Source: Dryococelus australis
Lineage: Eukaryota > Arthropoda > Insecta > Phasmatodea > Phasmatidae
Length of the DNA: 64,000 bases
Direction of reading: 5' to 3'
NCBI GenBank assembly: GCA_029891345.1
Contig: CM056994.1
Location: forward strand, 222,123,991-222,187,990
Position 1 is the first letter of the stretch. The number at the start of each line of letters is the position of its first letter. Made by a program: the position numbers and the translations under genes. Of the stretch, positions 37,494-49,745 are shown one piece after another. The notes beneath the pieces were generated by a model. It was not told the origin of the DNA and ran no database searches. It saw only the letters and a program-made list of their open reading frames with translations.

Positions 37494-38173
37494 CTAACAC
37501 AATTCTTGTAACATTTGTGGCTTAGAGGCAAAAGTAAAAAACTTGCTATTTTTCGGCAATAAATTGAAACACATTACTTCTACCAAATTTGTTTCAGCAC
37601 ATGGCAATCTCATAATTTCTACCAATTTAATTGCCTCGCTTACAAATAACTGCATAGTTTCGCCCAGACTTAGAAATCTGTCTAAGATTTTCACACATTG
37701 TTGGACAATAGCAACAGGAATACCTGTTTGCCGCAACATAGTCTGGCCAAATTCAATACAGGATATACGCTCATTTATAGCTTTCCCTGTCACAATTTGC
37801 AAAGATTCGGGTACCTTGAACATCGTGGCCGCGCATAACAAGGTTATTTCACAGATGTTAAGTGAGACTACTCGGCCATTTGAACAAACAACTTTACTAT
37901 TGCTCTTAGATTTAGACTATGCACTACCTGGAACCCGTCACTTAGACTACTGGGCAAATGCTTTAAATGTTTGAAGATGATAATTGCAACGGACTCATCC
38001 TTTTGGTGGCAAGCAACTCCTCCTTTCCTCACCAACTCCCGCATCAGGTGACGGAAGATATCAATTCCGTCGTCCGGCTTAAATGTCCCACCCGCATCGG
38101 TGAGCGATTTTTGCAGAGATTCCTTACATAGGGACTGGTTGCAGAATTTGCGAACATTTCCTGTAGAAGTCAT
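37494..38173 (-). pseudogene. Gag of the LTR element
   Basis: Two minus-strand frames (38,173-37,868 and 37,841-37,494). The first begins MTSTGNVRKFC about 155 bp inside the 5' LTR, a plausible gag start. The second is helical and alpha-rich (VKILDRFLSLGETMQLFV). The position and lack of other domains make gag the best call; the sequence itself is not diagnostic. Confidence 0.55.
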
Positions 38174-38327
38174 TTTGTGGATTAGTTTGATGCACCTCGA
38201 CTAGGTTCACCTTGACCACTGTAGCAAACCCAAAATTATTTTGCACAAAATTCAAAATTCCTATAATGACAACGCCTTTTGACTAATTGCACTGAGGAAG
38301 CAGAGTGGCGCAGTTTTCTCTCTACAT

Positions 38328-39015
38328 GTGACAGTTTCAGTCAACACATGCAGAGAGGACTTTGTCTCTATGATTCCTCAATATATATGTTAAATTGAAA
38401 GAAACACAGACCTCCCCAGAAAATGCAAAAGGTCGTGTTAAGAGTTTGGGTTTGCACAGTGAAAGATTGCTTCATGAAAATTCCCAAAATTGTATAAAAG
38501 ATTAATTTTCTTTCTAAGTTTTGCTAAAGCATGATTTTAGTTTCCACCACAACTTTGAAATTACAATAATAAAAATGTAATAACTTTCATAATTTTGGCA
38601 GCAAGTCCCCTCTCCATTTTTTTTTTAAATAAGGAACTGCAGTTCCTGCTTGGTTAAAACCCCTGGCCTGTCTCCCTGCATAAGGGAAAAAACAGGCTTT
38701 ATATACAAAATCATCGAAGCTTATATATCATTTTACACTGTTCTTCGTCTGGAAATTGCCCCTGGCACGTCGTGGCTGGCCGGCATCTCGTTGTCATAGA
38801 GACACACAGGTGGAGAGGAAGGTGGCTGACGAAGCTTTGAGGGATGCAGCCAAGCACGCACCAGACACTTGGCGAGCAGTGGTCTTGCCAGCAACATCAG
38901 TATGGTGGTGGTCAGTTGAATGGGTCCCGTCGCAGCAAAGGTGAGCTGTGCCCATGGCCCTCATGTAGAAACAGCTTTTCTAGGCTCCACAAACTTAAGC
39001 GTTATTTCCACCTGT
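38328..39015 (-). repeat. 5' LTR
   Basis: Partner of 32,883-33,600. It carries an extra T-rich and GGAACTGCAGTTCC segment near 38,617-38,655 that the other LTR lacks. A TTATATAC-like word lies near 38,699. Confidence 0.85.
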
Positions 39016-40344
39016 TGTTATACGCCAGTCTTCAACTTCTGGAGTACAAACCCTTCTCACAATGCCACAAACTTCAATGCAGCCGATACCACCCAAAAAG
39101 AAGAAGTTAGAACCACATGTCGATAAAATAATTTTCATTACATTCAACAAGTCAACCAGTGGTAATTAGTGACAATCTATTGTCCCCTACTGACACTGGC
39201 ACTATGTTATGTTGTAAAAATTGGTGGTTGTCATTTTTCACTGGTAATTAAAAAACAAGTATTTTTGTACAAAAGCATTAGTATTGGAAGTATTGGTACA
39301 ATGATGAAAGGGATCTAACATAGTAATGTCAATTCTGTATCTCTTGCATTATCAATAAAGTTACCTTAATGTAACTAATAGTTTTCTTCAACCTCTATGC
39401 ATTCTCTTAATTGTGTGTTCGTTTTTTTTTATACTGCCAGACACAACCAACAAAAGAAATTGACGAAGTTTCGGACATCCGGCAATACCCTGCAAACATT
39501 TTCAGGGTACTTTCTAACTTTGTGGTGTGAAGTGAAAAATATTCCTGCATATTTCCTATTTGTTAGTAGCGGATGTAGCCACCATTTTCTCTGGCGCAAC
39601 ATTATATGTGTAATGACCAACAATACACACAAAATAACAAAAATGGATAGCCTTGCCATTTTGATTTTTAATATTACATACGACATACACCAAAAATTGA
39701 AAAGTGATAAAATTAACATATTTTTTAATCGTCTTGCCATTGCGCATCCACTTCATCCGCTGCCTGATACTGCAGTGTAGCCAGGATCCAGACCAAGCAG
39801 TGGTTTAAAAAGAACAGTAAATGTAGGCACCCTGTTTTACTGCATAAAATATGTAGTGAAATAATGCTCATGAAAGTAGTAAATAACTGCTAGTGGAGTC
39901 CTGGCCTGACTGTTGGTTCAGATACTAGTGGATTATACCGACCGTGTTAGGTCCCGACGCTCACGAATAGTTTTATGTATACTGTCTGCATCCCAACGTC
40001 GGAGTATCTTCATAAATTAACCAACATATATGTATTTTGTAATATACATGCATCTTATTTTCGAAATGATACCCAATAATCAATTACTTACGTGGTTTTG
40101 TAATATTTTGTCTTCTGGAACCATGCAACTATATGTAAACCATAGTACACGAAACATTCTACGCACTTTGAGACATATATATTTTATGGTATTTTTAATT
40201 TGGAAAACTATGTGTTACATCATAGTATATTGTTACATTGTTGCACTGTTATATGTTACATTTTTTTTTCGTAATATAAATTTTTATGCGACAATGCTTA
40301 GATAGGTTAGCTACTAAATTGCCAATATAAATTATGGAACATTA
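39016..40344. other. No supported gene
   Basis: An open frame at 39,397-39,780 on plus and frames on minus overlap each other and have no domain. 40,030-40,300 is AT-rich. Nothing else seen. Confidence 0.45.
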
Positions 40345-40480
40345 CCGAGCGAGGTGGCGCAATGGTAACTCAATGGAATCGCATTCGGGAGGACCCGGGT
40401 CCGATTCCCGGTCTGCCATCCTGATTTTAGTTTTCCATGGTTTTCCGAAATCACTCCAAGTGGGTAAACTGTCAACGGTC
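40345..40480 (+). mobile_element. tRNA-derived SINE
   Basis: GAGCGAGGTGGCGCAATGG (A-box), then GGACCCGGGTCCGATTCCCG (B-box), then a body with TTTTCCATGGTTTTCCGAAA and TCACTCCAAGTGG. Same family as 12,490-12,634, on the opposite strand. Confidence 0.88.
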
Positions 40481-41668
40481 ATTCAATAATTGCAATAAAT
40501 ATAATGTATAACTGTAGTAAATGTAGTAGATAAAATATTAAGTGTTAAATGTATATGTTATATTAGTTATAGTATAAATTTTATATACTCTCTATTTGTA
40601 TAGTCAAAATAATGAATCTCCCCTATAAACGTGGATGGTGTTCGTGATGGCACATCCGCTAAACAAAAATAAATTGATAGTGTGGAGAAAATTGTGAAAG
40701 GCTGTGGATATATGCAAATTTATGTGCTTGGTTATTTTACATTTGTTTGTAAAATCTAAATCGTTAACTATGTACCTTTTCCTTATATTAGTTACCCTTA
40801 TATTCTTGCTCGCAGTATTAAGAGTAATAATAAAACTATGACTTGCAATATTATGAAAAATAAAATGGTTAAAATTTTTAATGTCTCTACATGTACATTT
40901 TTGTAGTTAGAAACAAATTCATTATGATTTGCAATTTCTAACTGCTTTGTAAGACGTCTATATGAAACAAAATTTACACATAAAACATAAAACATTATTA
41001 TATTTTTCGATTATCGTTAATTGTTTTATCTTGTTCTTCACATCCATTACTATTTTTTGTAATAATTGTCTTTATTTACTAAAGAAATTAACAAAATGTT
41101 TCAATAATTATTTAGTAGTTATGTAAAAGCTACACCTTAGACTTGAAATTATATACTTAAACACATAATACTTTGAAAAATAAAAGTTTTTTATTTATTA
41201 ATTTAAAATTATACTTCAAAACTATATTTAAATTAAAAATATAGGCAATGTAAATAATTTTAATTAAATTTTTAATTATATTTATATATCATTTTGTAAA
41301 ATTCCTGATTCTTTAATTTTCAGCCAGATTTTTATATTATTTAGTACTATTGGTTATGCCATTCTTGGCATTAATTCTTCTAAATCAAACAGAAAAATAT
41401 AACTAATCAATTTAATTAAATAATGAAATTTATCATTGAAAGGTTGAATAGATCACAATACTTTTGAAAAAAAAATTTCCAATCATATTAAACATATTTT
41501 TGGAATGCGAAAATTTTCTAGTTAAATAGATAAATATTTTATCTACTGGGAATCTTTAGTTTGATTAAAATATTTATCTCATAATTAACAAAACATATTT
41601 GAAATAAATGTTTTAAATCATCATTACAAAACAAAATAGGATTCAAATTTTTTTAAAATGTAAATCGT
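40481..41668. other. No supported gene
   Basis: Very A/T-rich, with many TAATTAAA words and no usable frame. Confidence 0.5.
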
Positions 41669-41670
41669 TA

Positions 41671-41908
41671 TAGGCTATTCATGGCAAAGTGAGCACTTTT
41701 AAAGGCACATTAAAACTTTTCCTGTAAGCTATTTTTTTTTCTTTCAGCCACTTTTTAATATCAGCATTGTCATATGAATAATCAATACGGTGTATACTTT
41801 TACCACTCTCAAAAGTCAATGTCTGAGACTGGAACAGAACATATTTATTAATAGTTTATGCCTGTTGGAAGGGCCTTAAGAAGTCCTCATTTTATAGTTA
41901 ACAGCCTG
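41671..41908. mobile_element. MITE-like element with TIRs and TA target sites
   Basis: Terminal inverted repeats TAGGCTATTCATGGCAAAGT at the left, and TCATTTTATAGTTAACAGCC at the right, which reads as GGCTGTTAACTATAAAATGA on the other strand. Each end abuts a TA dinucleotide, as for Tc1/mariner-type elements. About 240 bp with no coding capacity. The ends resemble the dispersed GTGCTCATTTTATCGTGAAC repeats at 13.5, 13.9 and 58.85 kb. Confidence 0.65.
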
Positions 41909-41910
41909 TA

Positions 41911-42960
41911 ATCAATTATTTTTAGCATTTTCAGTCAAAAATAAAGGTAACAAATGAGTCATGCATACAGATATAAAAAAATTAATTTTGAATTAAAAAT
42001 AATTAGTCTGGAAATATTTAAAATTAAATAGCTTTGCAATACAAATTCTAATTTTTTAATTACAAATGGATTCGTAGTAATATATAATCCATTAAACCAT
42101 ATAGTATCCTGTCTTAGACGTAACCCTCACATTACTATTATTTTTTTAATTTTGGACTATCAAGACAAGACTGCATTGTCAGTAAAAGAGCCTACAATTA
42201 ACCCGAACGCACACCATTGTAGGCGTAGTGATGTCCTCTTTGAGCAGAAGCGCAAATGTTTGTGAAGCGAAGAGATTGTTAGAGGCCTTTATGGCGTGGT
42301 TGTTACTCACTGAGCTGCTAATAAGTGAAAACTTATTTTCGAATGAGAAAACAATATATGGATGTATTATCTGCTCTATGGCTTTGAACTTGCAGGAGCG
42401 AACACTAAATATTTGCTATTGGTAATGTGTGATTTATAGCTGTACAGATGGTGATAGGTAAATTACATCAATATAAAAAATACCCTTTCATGTTAAATTT
42501 AGTTCCAGAAAATAATTAATAAATTTCAACTTGTATATACTTTATGTAAATAATTTCTTAAAGATGACTAGTTTTGTGTTCTGGGTAGGGATTATACATT
42601 AATTAACTTCAGATTTTAATACACATTAAAATAGAAAATGTTGGGAAGTTAGCCATAATTGATTAAAGATTGAACTAATTTGTACAGTAGGAAGACAAAT
42701 ACAAAGCTATTACTAGACTTGTCAACAAAAGGAAATTAAAACATTGTTTCTAATGCATGGCAGCCTGTCACATATAGATCAATTGTGCGAATCCCACTAC
42801 ATTTTCTATTCATATCATTGTCTTTGAGTTCCTGTGATGTTGGAAATATATTACCGATTAATATAATATAGTAAAACGAAAATACACGTAATCAATACAC
42901 ATGAGCACGTGATTAACTGGGATTTTCCAACCACATGATAGTAAAGTGAAATGTCAATAT
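41911..42960. other. No supported gene
   Basis: A/T-rich. A short plus frame at 42,228-42,425 has ordinary composition and no recognisable domain. Confidence 0.45.
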
Positions 42961-43030
42961 TAGTAAGATAAATATGAGTTTGGGACAATATATTTTAAAT
43001 GGCAGCCGCTGCGGCTGCAATTTGCTGGGA
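42961..43030 (+). repeat. Left outer inverted repeat
   Basis: About 70 bp with ATGAGTTTGGGACAAT, AAATGGCAGCCGCTGCGGCT and GCAATTTGCTGG; its complement is at 53,063-53,132 with about a dozen differences. Confidence 0.88.
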
Positions 43031-43429
43031 GACTCGGGTTTGCCGAACGTACCCGAAGGTGTTCGGCAGTTACGCCCACTAATTCTTCTAGCATATATGT
43101 CTGTTTCGGGTAACCACATTATTTTTATAGGTATATGGTATGTCAAATCGTAAATCCGTTTTATTATTCGATTTTAAAATTATCTTTAATTATAAATTAT
43201 TAATTTTTTCTTGTGTCGTAATTATTCATAGGATATTGCAAAAACATGCAAAAGTCTTTCAAATAGATTTTCTGCCCATCTCTTGAAGTTATAATCGTGG
43301 TATGGATCAACATCTACCAACACTTTTATAGACACACTTAGCATTAATTTAAATGCCAATATTGCCAGGCCCTGGATGCTTGGAACGTACGCGGGTGATA
43401 AACTGTCTTAACTTCCGTGCTCTTCTTGA

Positions 43430-43570
43430 CCATCAATCTTTCGCAATATTTCCATCAATATTTCAGATTCTTTCCATCAATCTTTAGCAATCCTCCTCCT
43501 CAGCAATCTTTCCATCAATCTTTCGCAATCAGCACCGCAATATTTCAATCTTTCCATCTATCTTTCAGCA
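43430..43570 (-). repeat. GATTGATGGAAA minisatellite, left copy
   Basis: Tandem CAATCTTTCCATCAAT-type words with a period near 12-25 bp, the complement of 45,530-45,830. Confidence 0.8.
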
Positions 43571-45529
43571 TTATTTACTAACATGTCACGTAGGTGGTTC
43601 TTGCATGTAGACTACTAGAAGGATTTGAATGAGTCGGGGCCATCAGCATTTGGCACATGAGCCTGGCACCGCGTCAGCCGGCCGCCATATTGTGGTGTCA
43701 ACCAGTGGCCATCTTGGAAGCCAGTGCCCAATGACCGTTGACCTTTTACCTTTTACCCGTGATTTTTAACCTCAAAAAATCCTAAAAATTAAAACAATTT
43801 ATTAAAAAATACTATTAAAATTTGTTAAAAAATACATTATAAAATTTACTAAAATATTATTTTAAAAATTATTAAAATATTTACTAAAAATAATTTAGGC
43901 ATCATCACCACTATCTTTGTCGGTGCCATACGCCATCTTAATAGGTGCATTCGATCGCCATACTGGTAGAAATCATTTGTTTATACATTGCTGTAGGCCT
44001 CCATTGTGGATTTTTTCGTCTGCTTATCAGCTTTAAGTCGTAGCACTCCTACCCTGTATCTATGTTAACCAGAAAAGACTAGCACAAATATTATATTCTG
44101 AATTAATTTAGTCCATTTTAAAAATGGCCAAGGTCAAACTTCAAACATAGGTCACATTCCAGCCCCCGTGCCCCAACTCACCATGGTCCTTCTACTAGTC
44201 TACATGCAAGAACCACCTAAGTAAGATTTTCGTAAAAAATGCTGTAATAAATCCCATATAAATACATGATGTATGAAACTTATAATGTAAGTTGTTAGAC
44301 GCATTTTGGACGCAGGATTGAGATCTTATAGAGGGATAAATGCTTCACAGTTCGAATAGCGACCCGAGTTTTGAATAAACCTTAACGAACTTCGTACGTA
44401 ATTTTCTGTCTGTTTACGTGCATATATGTAACTGACATAAATATTTATACAATATCTATCGTTTAGGCATATCGTGAGACCCTGAGTTCAAATATCGAAA
44501 TTATAAAAAAATATTAATTTTCTATCGGACTTGGAAAAAAATGTGGTAATTTTTACCCGTGTTCGGTGAATATTATAGGAATTTATAATAATGTCGAAAC
44601 GGAGACTTTAGCTATCGGAAATGGGGATCAGGGCAATGTAATAGGATCGTAAATATATTGAAAACCCGAAAGTTTGAAGCTTTTCTTTTTCGGACTTAGA
44701 ATTTGATTAGTAACCTAAATTTCGGAAACTTTTTATAGCGATGTTATTAAATTAATTTATTGTTCACTGTTTGGTATTCATCCACAATTTTTACAGGTTC
44801 GAAACTTGAGAAATATATGCTGATAAAAATATATAAACATTACCATACTGATTGATGATAAAAAAACAGAACATACTGGTTGTGGGCAAACAGAGAACAT
44901 TCCTTAAAAAATTAATCACTCTTCACACACATTCCAAACACTTGAAAAAAAAAAAACTAAAGCCAGCGCACAAGGAAACATGATGTATAGAAGTCCATGC
45001 ACCATTAATTCATAAACTGCTTCAGATAGCTAACAAAACTTGAAATATTTCGCACTTGAGACATAAAATCTATCATAAATATAAATTATGTTTATTACGC
45101 CAATATACAGACACATCAAATGTGAAAAAAAATACTAAAAAATATTTAATTGTTTAATCCCTTACACCAAATCAATTTCTTTTTAAATCTATGGGGAAAA
45201 ATAAAACCTCACACGCAAGTTACAACGGGAAAAAAATTAACTTTAATTCATAAAAAGTGTACATTATGGTTAGCCCGGAAAGAGTCCTACCAGACGAGTT
45301 GAATGAACTTCTGGCCGATCCGTTAGCTGCTAACTTATCACCGTTACCCTGCCAGCCAGTAATTTTTTTCTATGTGAAAATATATTTCGTCCTCACATTA
45401 TCTTCGCTCAGATTGATATCATGGCCATACTTAAAGCAGGCAACTGACTTCAGCAGACTAATTCCAGCCTGCGATTGCGGTCCTGATTGCGATTGCGATG
45501 CTGATTGAAAAGCTGATTGAGGTGCTTAT

Positions 45530-45830
45530 TGCGAAAGATTGATGGAAAAGTTGAAAAATTGAAATATTGCGGTGCTGATTGCGAAGGACTGATGGGGAGT
45601 TTGGAAGATTGAAGGAAACATTGCTAAAGATTGATGAAAATGTTGAAATATTGATGGATAGATTGCTAAAGATTGATGGAAAGCTTGAAAGATTGATGGA
45701 AACATTGCTTAAGATTGATGGAAAGATTGCTGAGGAGGACTGCTAAAGATTGATTGAAATAATTTGCAAGATTGATGGAACGAGTGCGAAATATTGATGG
45801 AAAGATTGAAAGACTGATGGGGAAGAAAAG
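45530..45830 (+). repeat. GATTGATGGAAA minisatellite, right copy
   Basis: Many GATTGATGGAAAGATTG and ATTGCTAAAGATTGATGG words. The block just before it is built of GATTGCGATGCTGATTG-like words (45,470-45,530). Confidence 0.85.
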
Positions 45831-46984
45831 CACGATCGTTTGGACTGTTTACCACTGTCGTACATGCCAAGTCTCCAGGGCCTGGCAGTATTGGCATTTA
45901 AATCAATGCTAAGTATGTCTATAAAAGTGTTGGTAGATGCTGATCCATACCATGATTATAAGACAATCGTGCATGTGGACGCTATTAGTAAGACAGGCTT
46001 TATTTGTTCATATATACATACATTAAAAAATGCCGAGTAGCATACTTATACCAAAAAAATAGTCGAGGCAGTGAATAATGAGAGTACTAGGGAAATGGCG
46101 AGTTGGGTGCAATGGCATCTGGCACCAGTGTCGGATTATGGAAAGCCGCCATCTTGTTACATTGCCCGACCGCCATCTTGGAAGTCATTGACATTTTACT
46201 CCTGACTCATGACCTTTGACCCGTGATGACATCGACCCTGGGGACCTTTCCCTAAAAACCTCCAAAAACCCTTTAAAAAAATCTCAAAAAATTCTCAAAA
46301 AATATTTAAAAAATCCAAAAAATCATAAAAAATTCCGAAAAAAAATATTATTTATAAAAAATTAATACAAATTGTTAAAAATTTTACAAAAGGATCCACA
46401 GAAATAACCCATTTCCCCCTAAAAAAATATATAGGTAGAAGCCCTTAAAATCCCATTTTCACCGAAATGAAGTAATTTGAGGGGCTTCGTTAAGACCTTC
46501 AGAGCAGTTGCGGAAATATTGGTTTCATAGGCATACCCTATGCCAATCAGATACAAGGGATACAGAATAGCAATCAGACCTAAGCATCAGTCATCTTGCC
46601 TCCATATTGTATGCAGATGACCTTTGACCTTGACCCAGGGCCTTTGACATTGACCTTTGATCAAGGAAATGTGAAAAATTAAAAAACCCAAAAAATATAT
46701 TATTAAAATTATTTAAAAATTACTAAAAGCATGTTATTAAAATTAATAAAAATATAAAAATGTATTATATTGTAAAAAATTTCTAAAATATTATTTTAAA
46801 AATTTAATTTCCCGAGATTCCCTCCACCTTCCCTCACCAAACAAATTAGTCGACTGGCTTCCACCACCTCCCCCCATACCTAGTCAGCCAACTTGGTAGT
46901 CGACCACCATCTTGGTAGACATTACCTGTCTATAATCTTGAAAGCCAGTGCCCATTAGCAATTGAGCATTGGCCTTTGACCCTT

Positions 46985-47640
46985 AATACCTGAACCATGA
47001 CCTCGACCTTGACCCCATGACCTTGAAAATAAAGACCTTGAGAAAATACATAAAGGTTAGCAAGCATAATAAATTTCACACTACCACCACCATATAAGAT
47101 GTAGACTAACTTTATATTGGCCCCATGACCTTGAATGACATTTAAACAAATGAGAAAAAAATGTAAAAGTAAAAAAGCACAATACATTACAAACTACTAT
47201 CGCCATATCAGATGCATACTACCATAACCTCTACCCCATGACCTCGAATGGTATTAGGAAAAAAACTCGAGAAAAATCCATAAAAGTCAGCAAGCATAAT
47301 ATATTACATACTACTACAGCCATATTAGATGTAGACTACCTCGATTTTGGCCCCATGACATTGAATATCCTTGAAAACAAAAACATGTGAAAAAATCCAT
47401 AAAATTCATCAAGCATATGACATTACAGATTACCACCGCCATATTAAATGCATACCAGCTCAACCCTGACCCCATGACTTTGAATGATATTGAAAACAAA
47501 AAATACATAAAGTGAGCAAGCATAATACAATACAGAATACTATCGCCATATTGGATACAGACTACATTTACTTCGATCACATGACCTTGAATAACCTTGA
47601 AAACAATATGTCGAGAATAAATTCTTAAAAGTAAGCATGC
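46985..47640 (-). repeat. About 115-bp tandem array, left arm, with AGGTCA half-sites
   Basis: CCCCATGACCT-type anchors at about 47,013, 47,121, 47,234, 47,351, 47,470 and 47,578, spacing 108-119 bp. On the minus strand each unit opens with TTCAAGGTCATGGGG or a variant, followed by a CATATGGCGGTAGTA-like word and an AT-rich part. Six units, all diverged. Same array as 50,600-51,330 in the right arm. Confidence 0.88.
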
Positions 47641-47994
47641 TGGAGACCAAATGAGCCACCAACCCTTTTATGTATAGGCATAAAATACATGTAAATTTCC
47701 ACCCTATTGAAAACGCATGTTTCTAAACAGCAGTATACCTACAAGCATGATGCAAGAATTTGAAGGCATGCATAATTTATTAAATGTATATTTGTTATTT
47801 AAAATTAAGAGTGCTTTGATTTTAAAAAGTTTTTTATAATTATATAATTGTACATACATTGCAATATACTATACACAATAAATTTAAACGGATTTATTTT
47901 ATTTCTCTAACTTTTATATTTTAATTATATTTTCACAAATTAGGAAACCATGAAATAAAACAAAATTTCATTCACAGGCATTTTTTTATTCAAT

Positions 47995-48441
47995 TTATTT
48001 ATTACAATTGCTAACGCCTTCGAAACAATTACACATTTCTTTTATATGTCTAAGTAAATTGTCGCTATGGCTGATCTGCATACCACACCTGTCACACAAA
48101 TATGGCATGCAACACAGATTTTTTGCACAATTAAAGCGCTCATGTCGCCGAACATTGCTGCTGCCGGTGAAGGTCTTTTCACAGAAGCGACACTTATAAT
48201 GTCGGAATGGTTCAGCAGATGTGGTTTACCATGCAGATGCTGCTGGAAAAGAGGTCGATGGTCCAGTTGGCGATGCCGATGGAGCTACTGTAGGTAGCCC
48301 GCTCATAGAAGTCGATGACACTGTCGACGTCATACTTGAAGTCGTCGATGACTGCACTGCTGTAGATGTCCCACCCGAAAAATTCGACGGTGCTGTTGAC
48401 ATCATGCCTGAAGAAATCCATGGCACTGATGTAGCTATCAT
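47995..48441 (-). pseudogene. Left-arm zinc-finger gene, one internal stop
   Basis: The minus-strand frame starts ATG at 48,441 and runs in one frame to TAA at 47,995, broken only by a TAA at 48,226-48,228. The N-terminal half is Ser/Thr/Pro/Ala-rich with repeats of a VPSTSSG-like motif. After the stop come two fingers: CRFC-x12-H-x4-C and CDRC-x12-H-x4-C (the latter CDRCGMQISHSDNLLRHIK). Both keep all ligands, so they are CCHC fingers of DNA-binding type. The right-arm copy has Ser at the position of this stop. A protein from the second half alone would still hold both fingers. Confidence 0.75.
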
Positions 48442-48573
48442 TAGTTCTGGTGTGCCTGAAGATACCGCAGATGCAGAATAAGAATTTTATGCGAAGAGGC
48501 ACAAGCTAGCCGCGACTACCCACCTTTTACGGCAGCTGCTGTCAAACTATACCTCCTAGCTGGCTTCCCTACT

Positions 48574-48740
48574 GCTTATATACGAGTATTGCAAGCCCTA
48601 GAACGTCATACTGACTTTGAAATAATTGTATTGCACCATTGTGCAAACACCAACCAGTCAATCACCGACCAGCCAATCACCGACCAGCCAATCACCGACT
48701 AGCCAATCATCGACCAGCCAATCACCGAGTTGTCACGTGA
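48574..48740 (-). promoter_or_regulatory. Left-arm promoter: TATA, four CCAAT at 15-bp spacing, E-box
   Basis: On the minus strand TATATAA lies at 48,582-48,576, about 140 bp before the ATG. Upstream, CCAAT occurs on the plus strand at 48,673, 48,688, 48,703 and 48,718, an exact 15-bp period in a GCCAATCACCGACCA tandem unit, and CACGTG at 48,734-48,739. The right arm keeps the same order with fewer CCAAT sites. TATA, CCAAT and E-box are known promoter elements; activity is inferred. Confidence 0.7.
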
Positions 48741-48800
48741 TTGCACCTGACTAATCGCATACAAGCACTGAGACATCATGTGCGGGAGTCAGTCTCTGAG

Positions 48801-49427
48801 TCCTGAGGTGGAGGTTGATGTGGATGCGCAAGTGGATGTGGAGGGTGGATGCGGATGTGGATGGGGCGATGGAGGTGGATGTGGAGGTGGATGTTGATAT
48901 GGAGGTGGAGATGGATGTGAATGTGGAGGTGGAATAGATTTGGAGGTTGGTGTTGATGTGGATGGTAAGGTGGATGTGGATATGGAATTGGAGGTGGATG
49001 CGGATGTGGATGTGGATATGGAGGTGGATGTTGATATGGAGGTGGATGTTGATATGGATGTGGATGCAGAGGTGGATGTGGATGTAGATGTGGATGTGGA
49101 GATGGATGTGGAGGTTATGTGGAGTTATTTCGGAGTCATTATGGAGTTATTTGGAGTCGTTTGGTGGTGGTAGTGGTGGTGTTGGTCGTGGTAGGGGTGG
49201 TGGAATGATTTTGGAGACAGTCGGCAAATTGGAATATTTCGGACTCTTTGGGATGGTTTATGCATGTAGGTGTGTAGGTGTGGTGTGTGTGTAGCCATGT
49301 TTGGGTGTGTGAGTGTTTTGATGGTGGTTTATAGTAGGAAGTGTGTAGGTGTGTGGTGTATGTGTCAGTGGGTATGTATGGGTGTGTCAGGGGGTCTGAC
49401 TTTTGAGGGGTGGGTCTGGTACAACCC
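48801..49427. repeat. Central spacer with GTGGAT minisatellite
   Basis: Sequence between the arms. 48,810-49,125 is tandem GGTGGATGTGGAT-type, encoding a Val/Asp/Met/Glu run if read. Then TGG/GTT-rich sequence (49,130-49,410) with repeated GTGTGTAGGTGTG words. Neither part has an inverted partner, so it marks the dimer's axis. Confidence 0.88.
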
Positions 49428-49469
49428 AGAGACTGGATCCTGCACCTGATATCTCAGTGCTTGCATGTG

Positions 49470-49611
49470 ATTGGCCTGGTGCAATCACGTGACAACTCAG
49501 CGATTGGCTGGTTGGTGACTTGCTGGTCGGTGTTCGTACAATGTACTAATGGTGCAATATGGTTGATTCAAAAACAGTATGATGTTCTAGGGTTTGCATA
49601 CTCGTATATAA
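49470..49611 (+). promoter_or_regulatory. Right-arm promoter: TATA, inverted CCAAT, E-box
   Basis: ATTGG at 49,470 and 49,503, CACGTG at 49,486-49,491, TATATAA at 49,605-49,611. The CTCGTATATAAGCAGTAGGG block matches the left arm exactly in its core. ATG of the zinc-finger gene is at 49,746, 135 bp after the TATA box. Confidence 0.7.
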
Positions 49612-49745
49612 GCAGTAGGGAGGTCAGCTGAGCGCTAAAGTTTGACAGTGGTTGTCGTCAAAGGTGGGTTGTGTCGGCTAACTTATGCCTCTTCGCATCA
49701 AAGTCTTATTCTGCATCTGCAGTGTCTTCGGGCACCCCAGAAATA

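Larger units (their letters stand above)
32883..39015 (-). mobile_element. Ty3/gypsy-like LTR retrotransposon, both LTRs, all domains broken
   Basis: Two direct repeats of about 700 bp bracket minus-strand remnants in the order gag, zinc knuckle, reverse transcriptase, RNase H, integrase. That is the Ty3/gypsy order, with integrase last. The LTRs differ at many positions and by indels, so the insertion is old. The 3' LTR (low coordinate) and 5' LTR (high coordinate) share their low-coordinate start (TGA...CAACACA.G.AGAGAGGAC) and the word GTAGAAACAGCTTTTCTAGGC. The stretch 33,600-34,358 has no recognisable domain and may be 3' untranslated sequence. Confidence 0.92.
43290..45967. repeat. Nested palindrome in the left arm
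   Basis: 43,290-43,570 and 45,530-45,967 are inverted copies. Shared words include GGTATGGATCAACATCTACC, AACACTTTTATAGACA and TGCCAGGCCCTGG with their complements. Each arm's inner part is a GATTGATGGAAA minisatellite. A smaller inverted pair lies inside: 43,590-43,640 with 44,150-44,225 (TGCATGTAGACTA, GGTGGTTCTTGCA and complements). Confidence 0.82.

Noticed and set aside
48940..49173. Val/Asp/Met/Glu repeat protein
   Set aside because: Translation of the GTGGAT minisatellite at the dimer axis; no start context or other domain.
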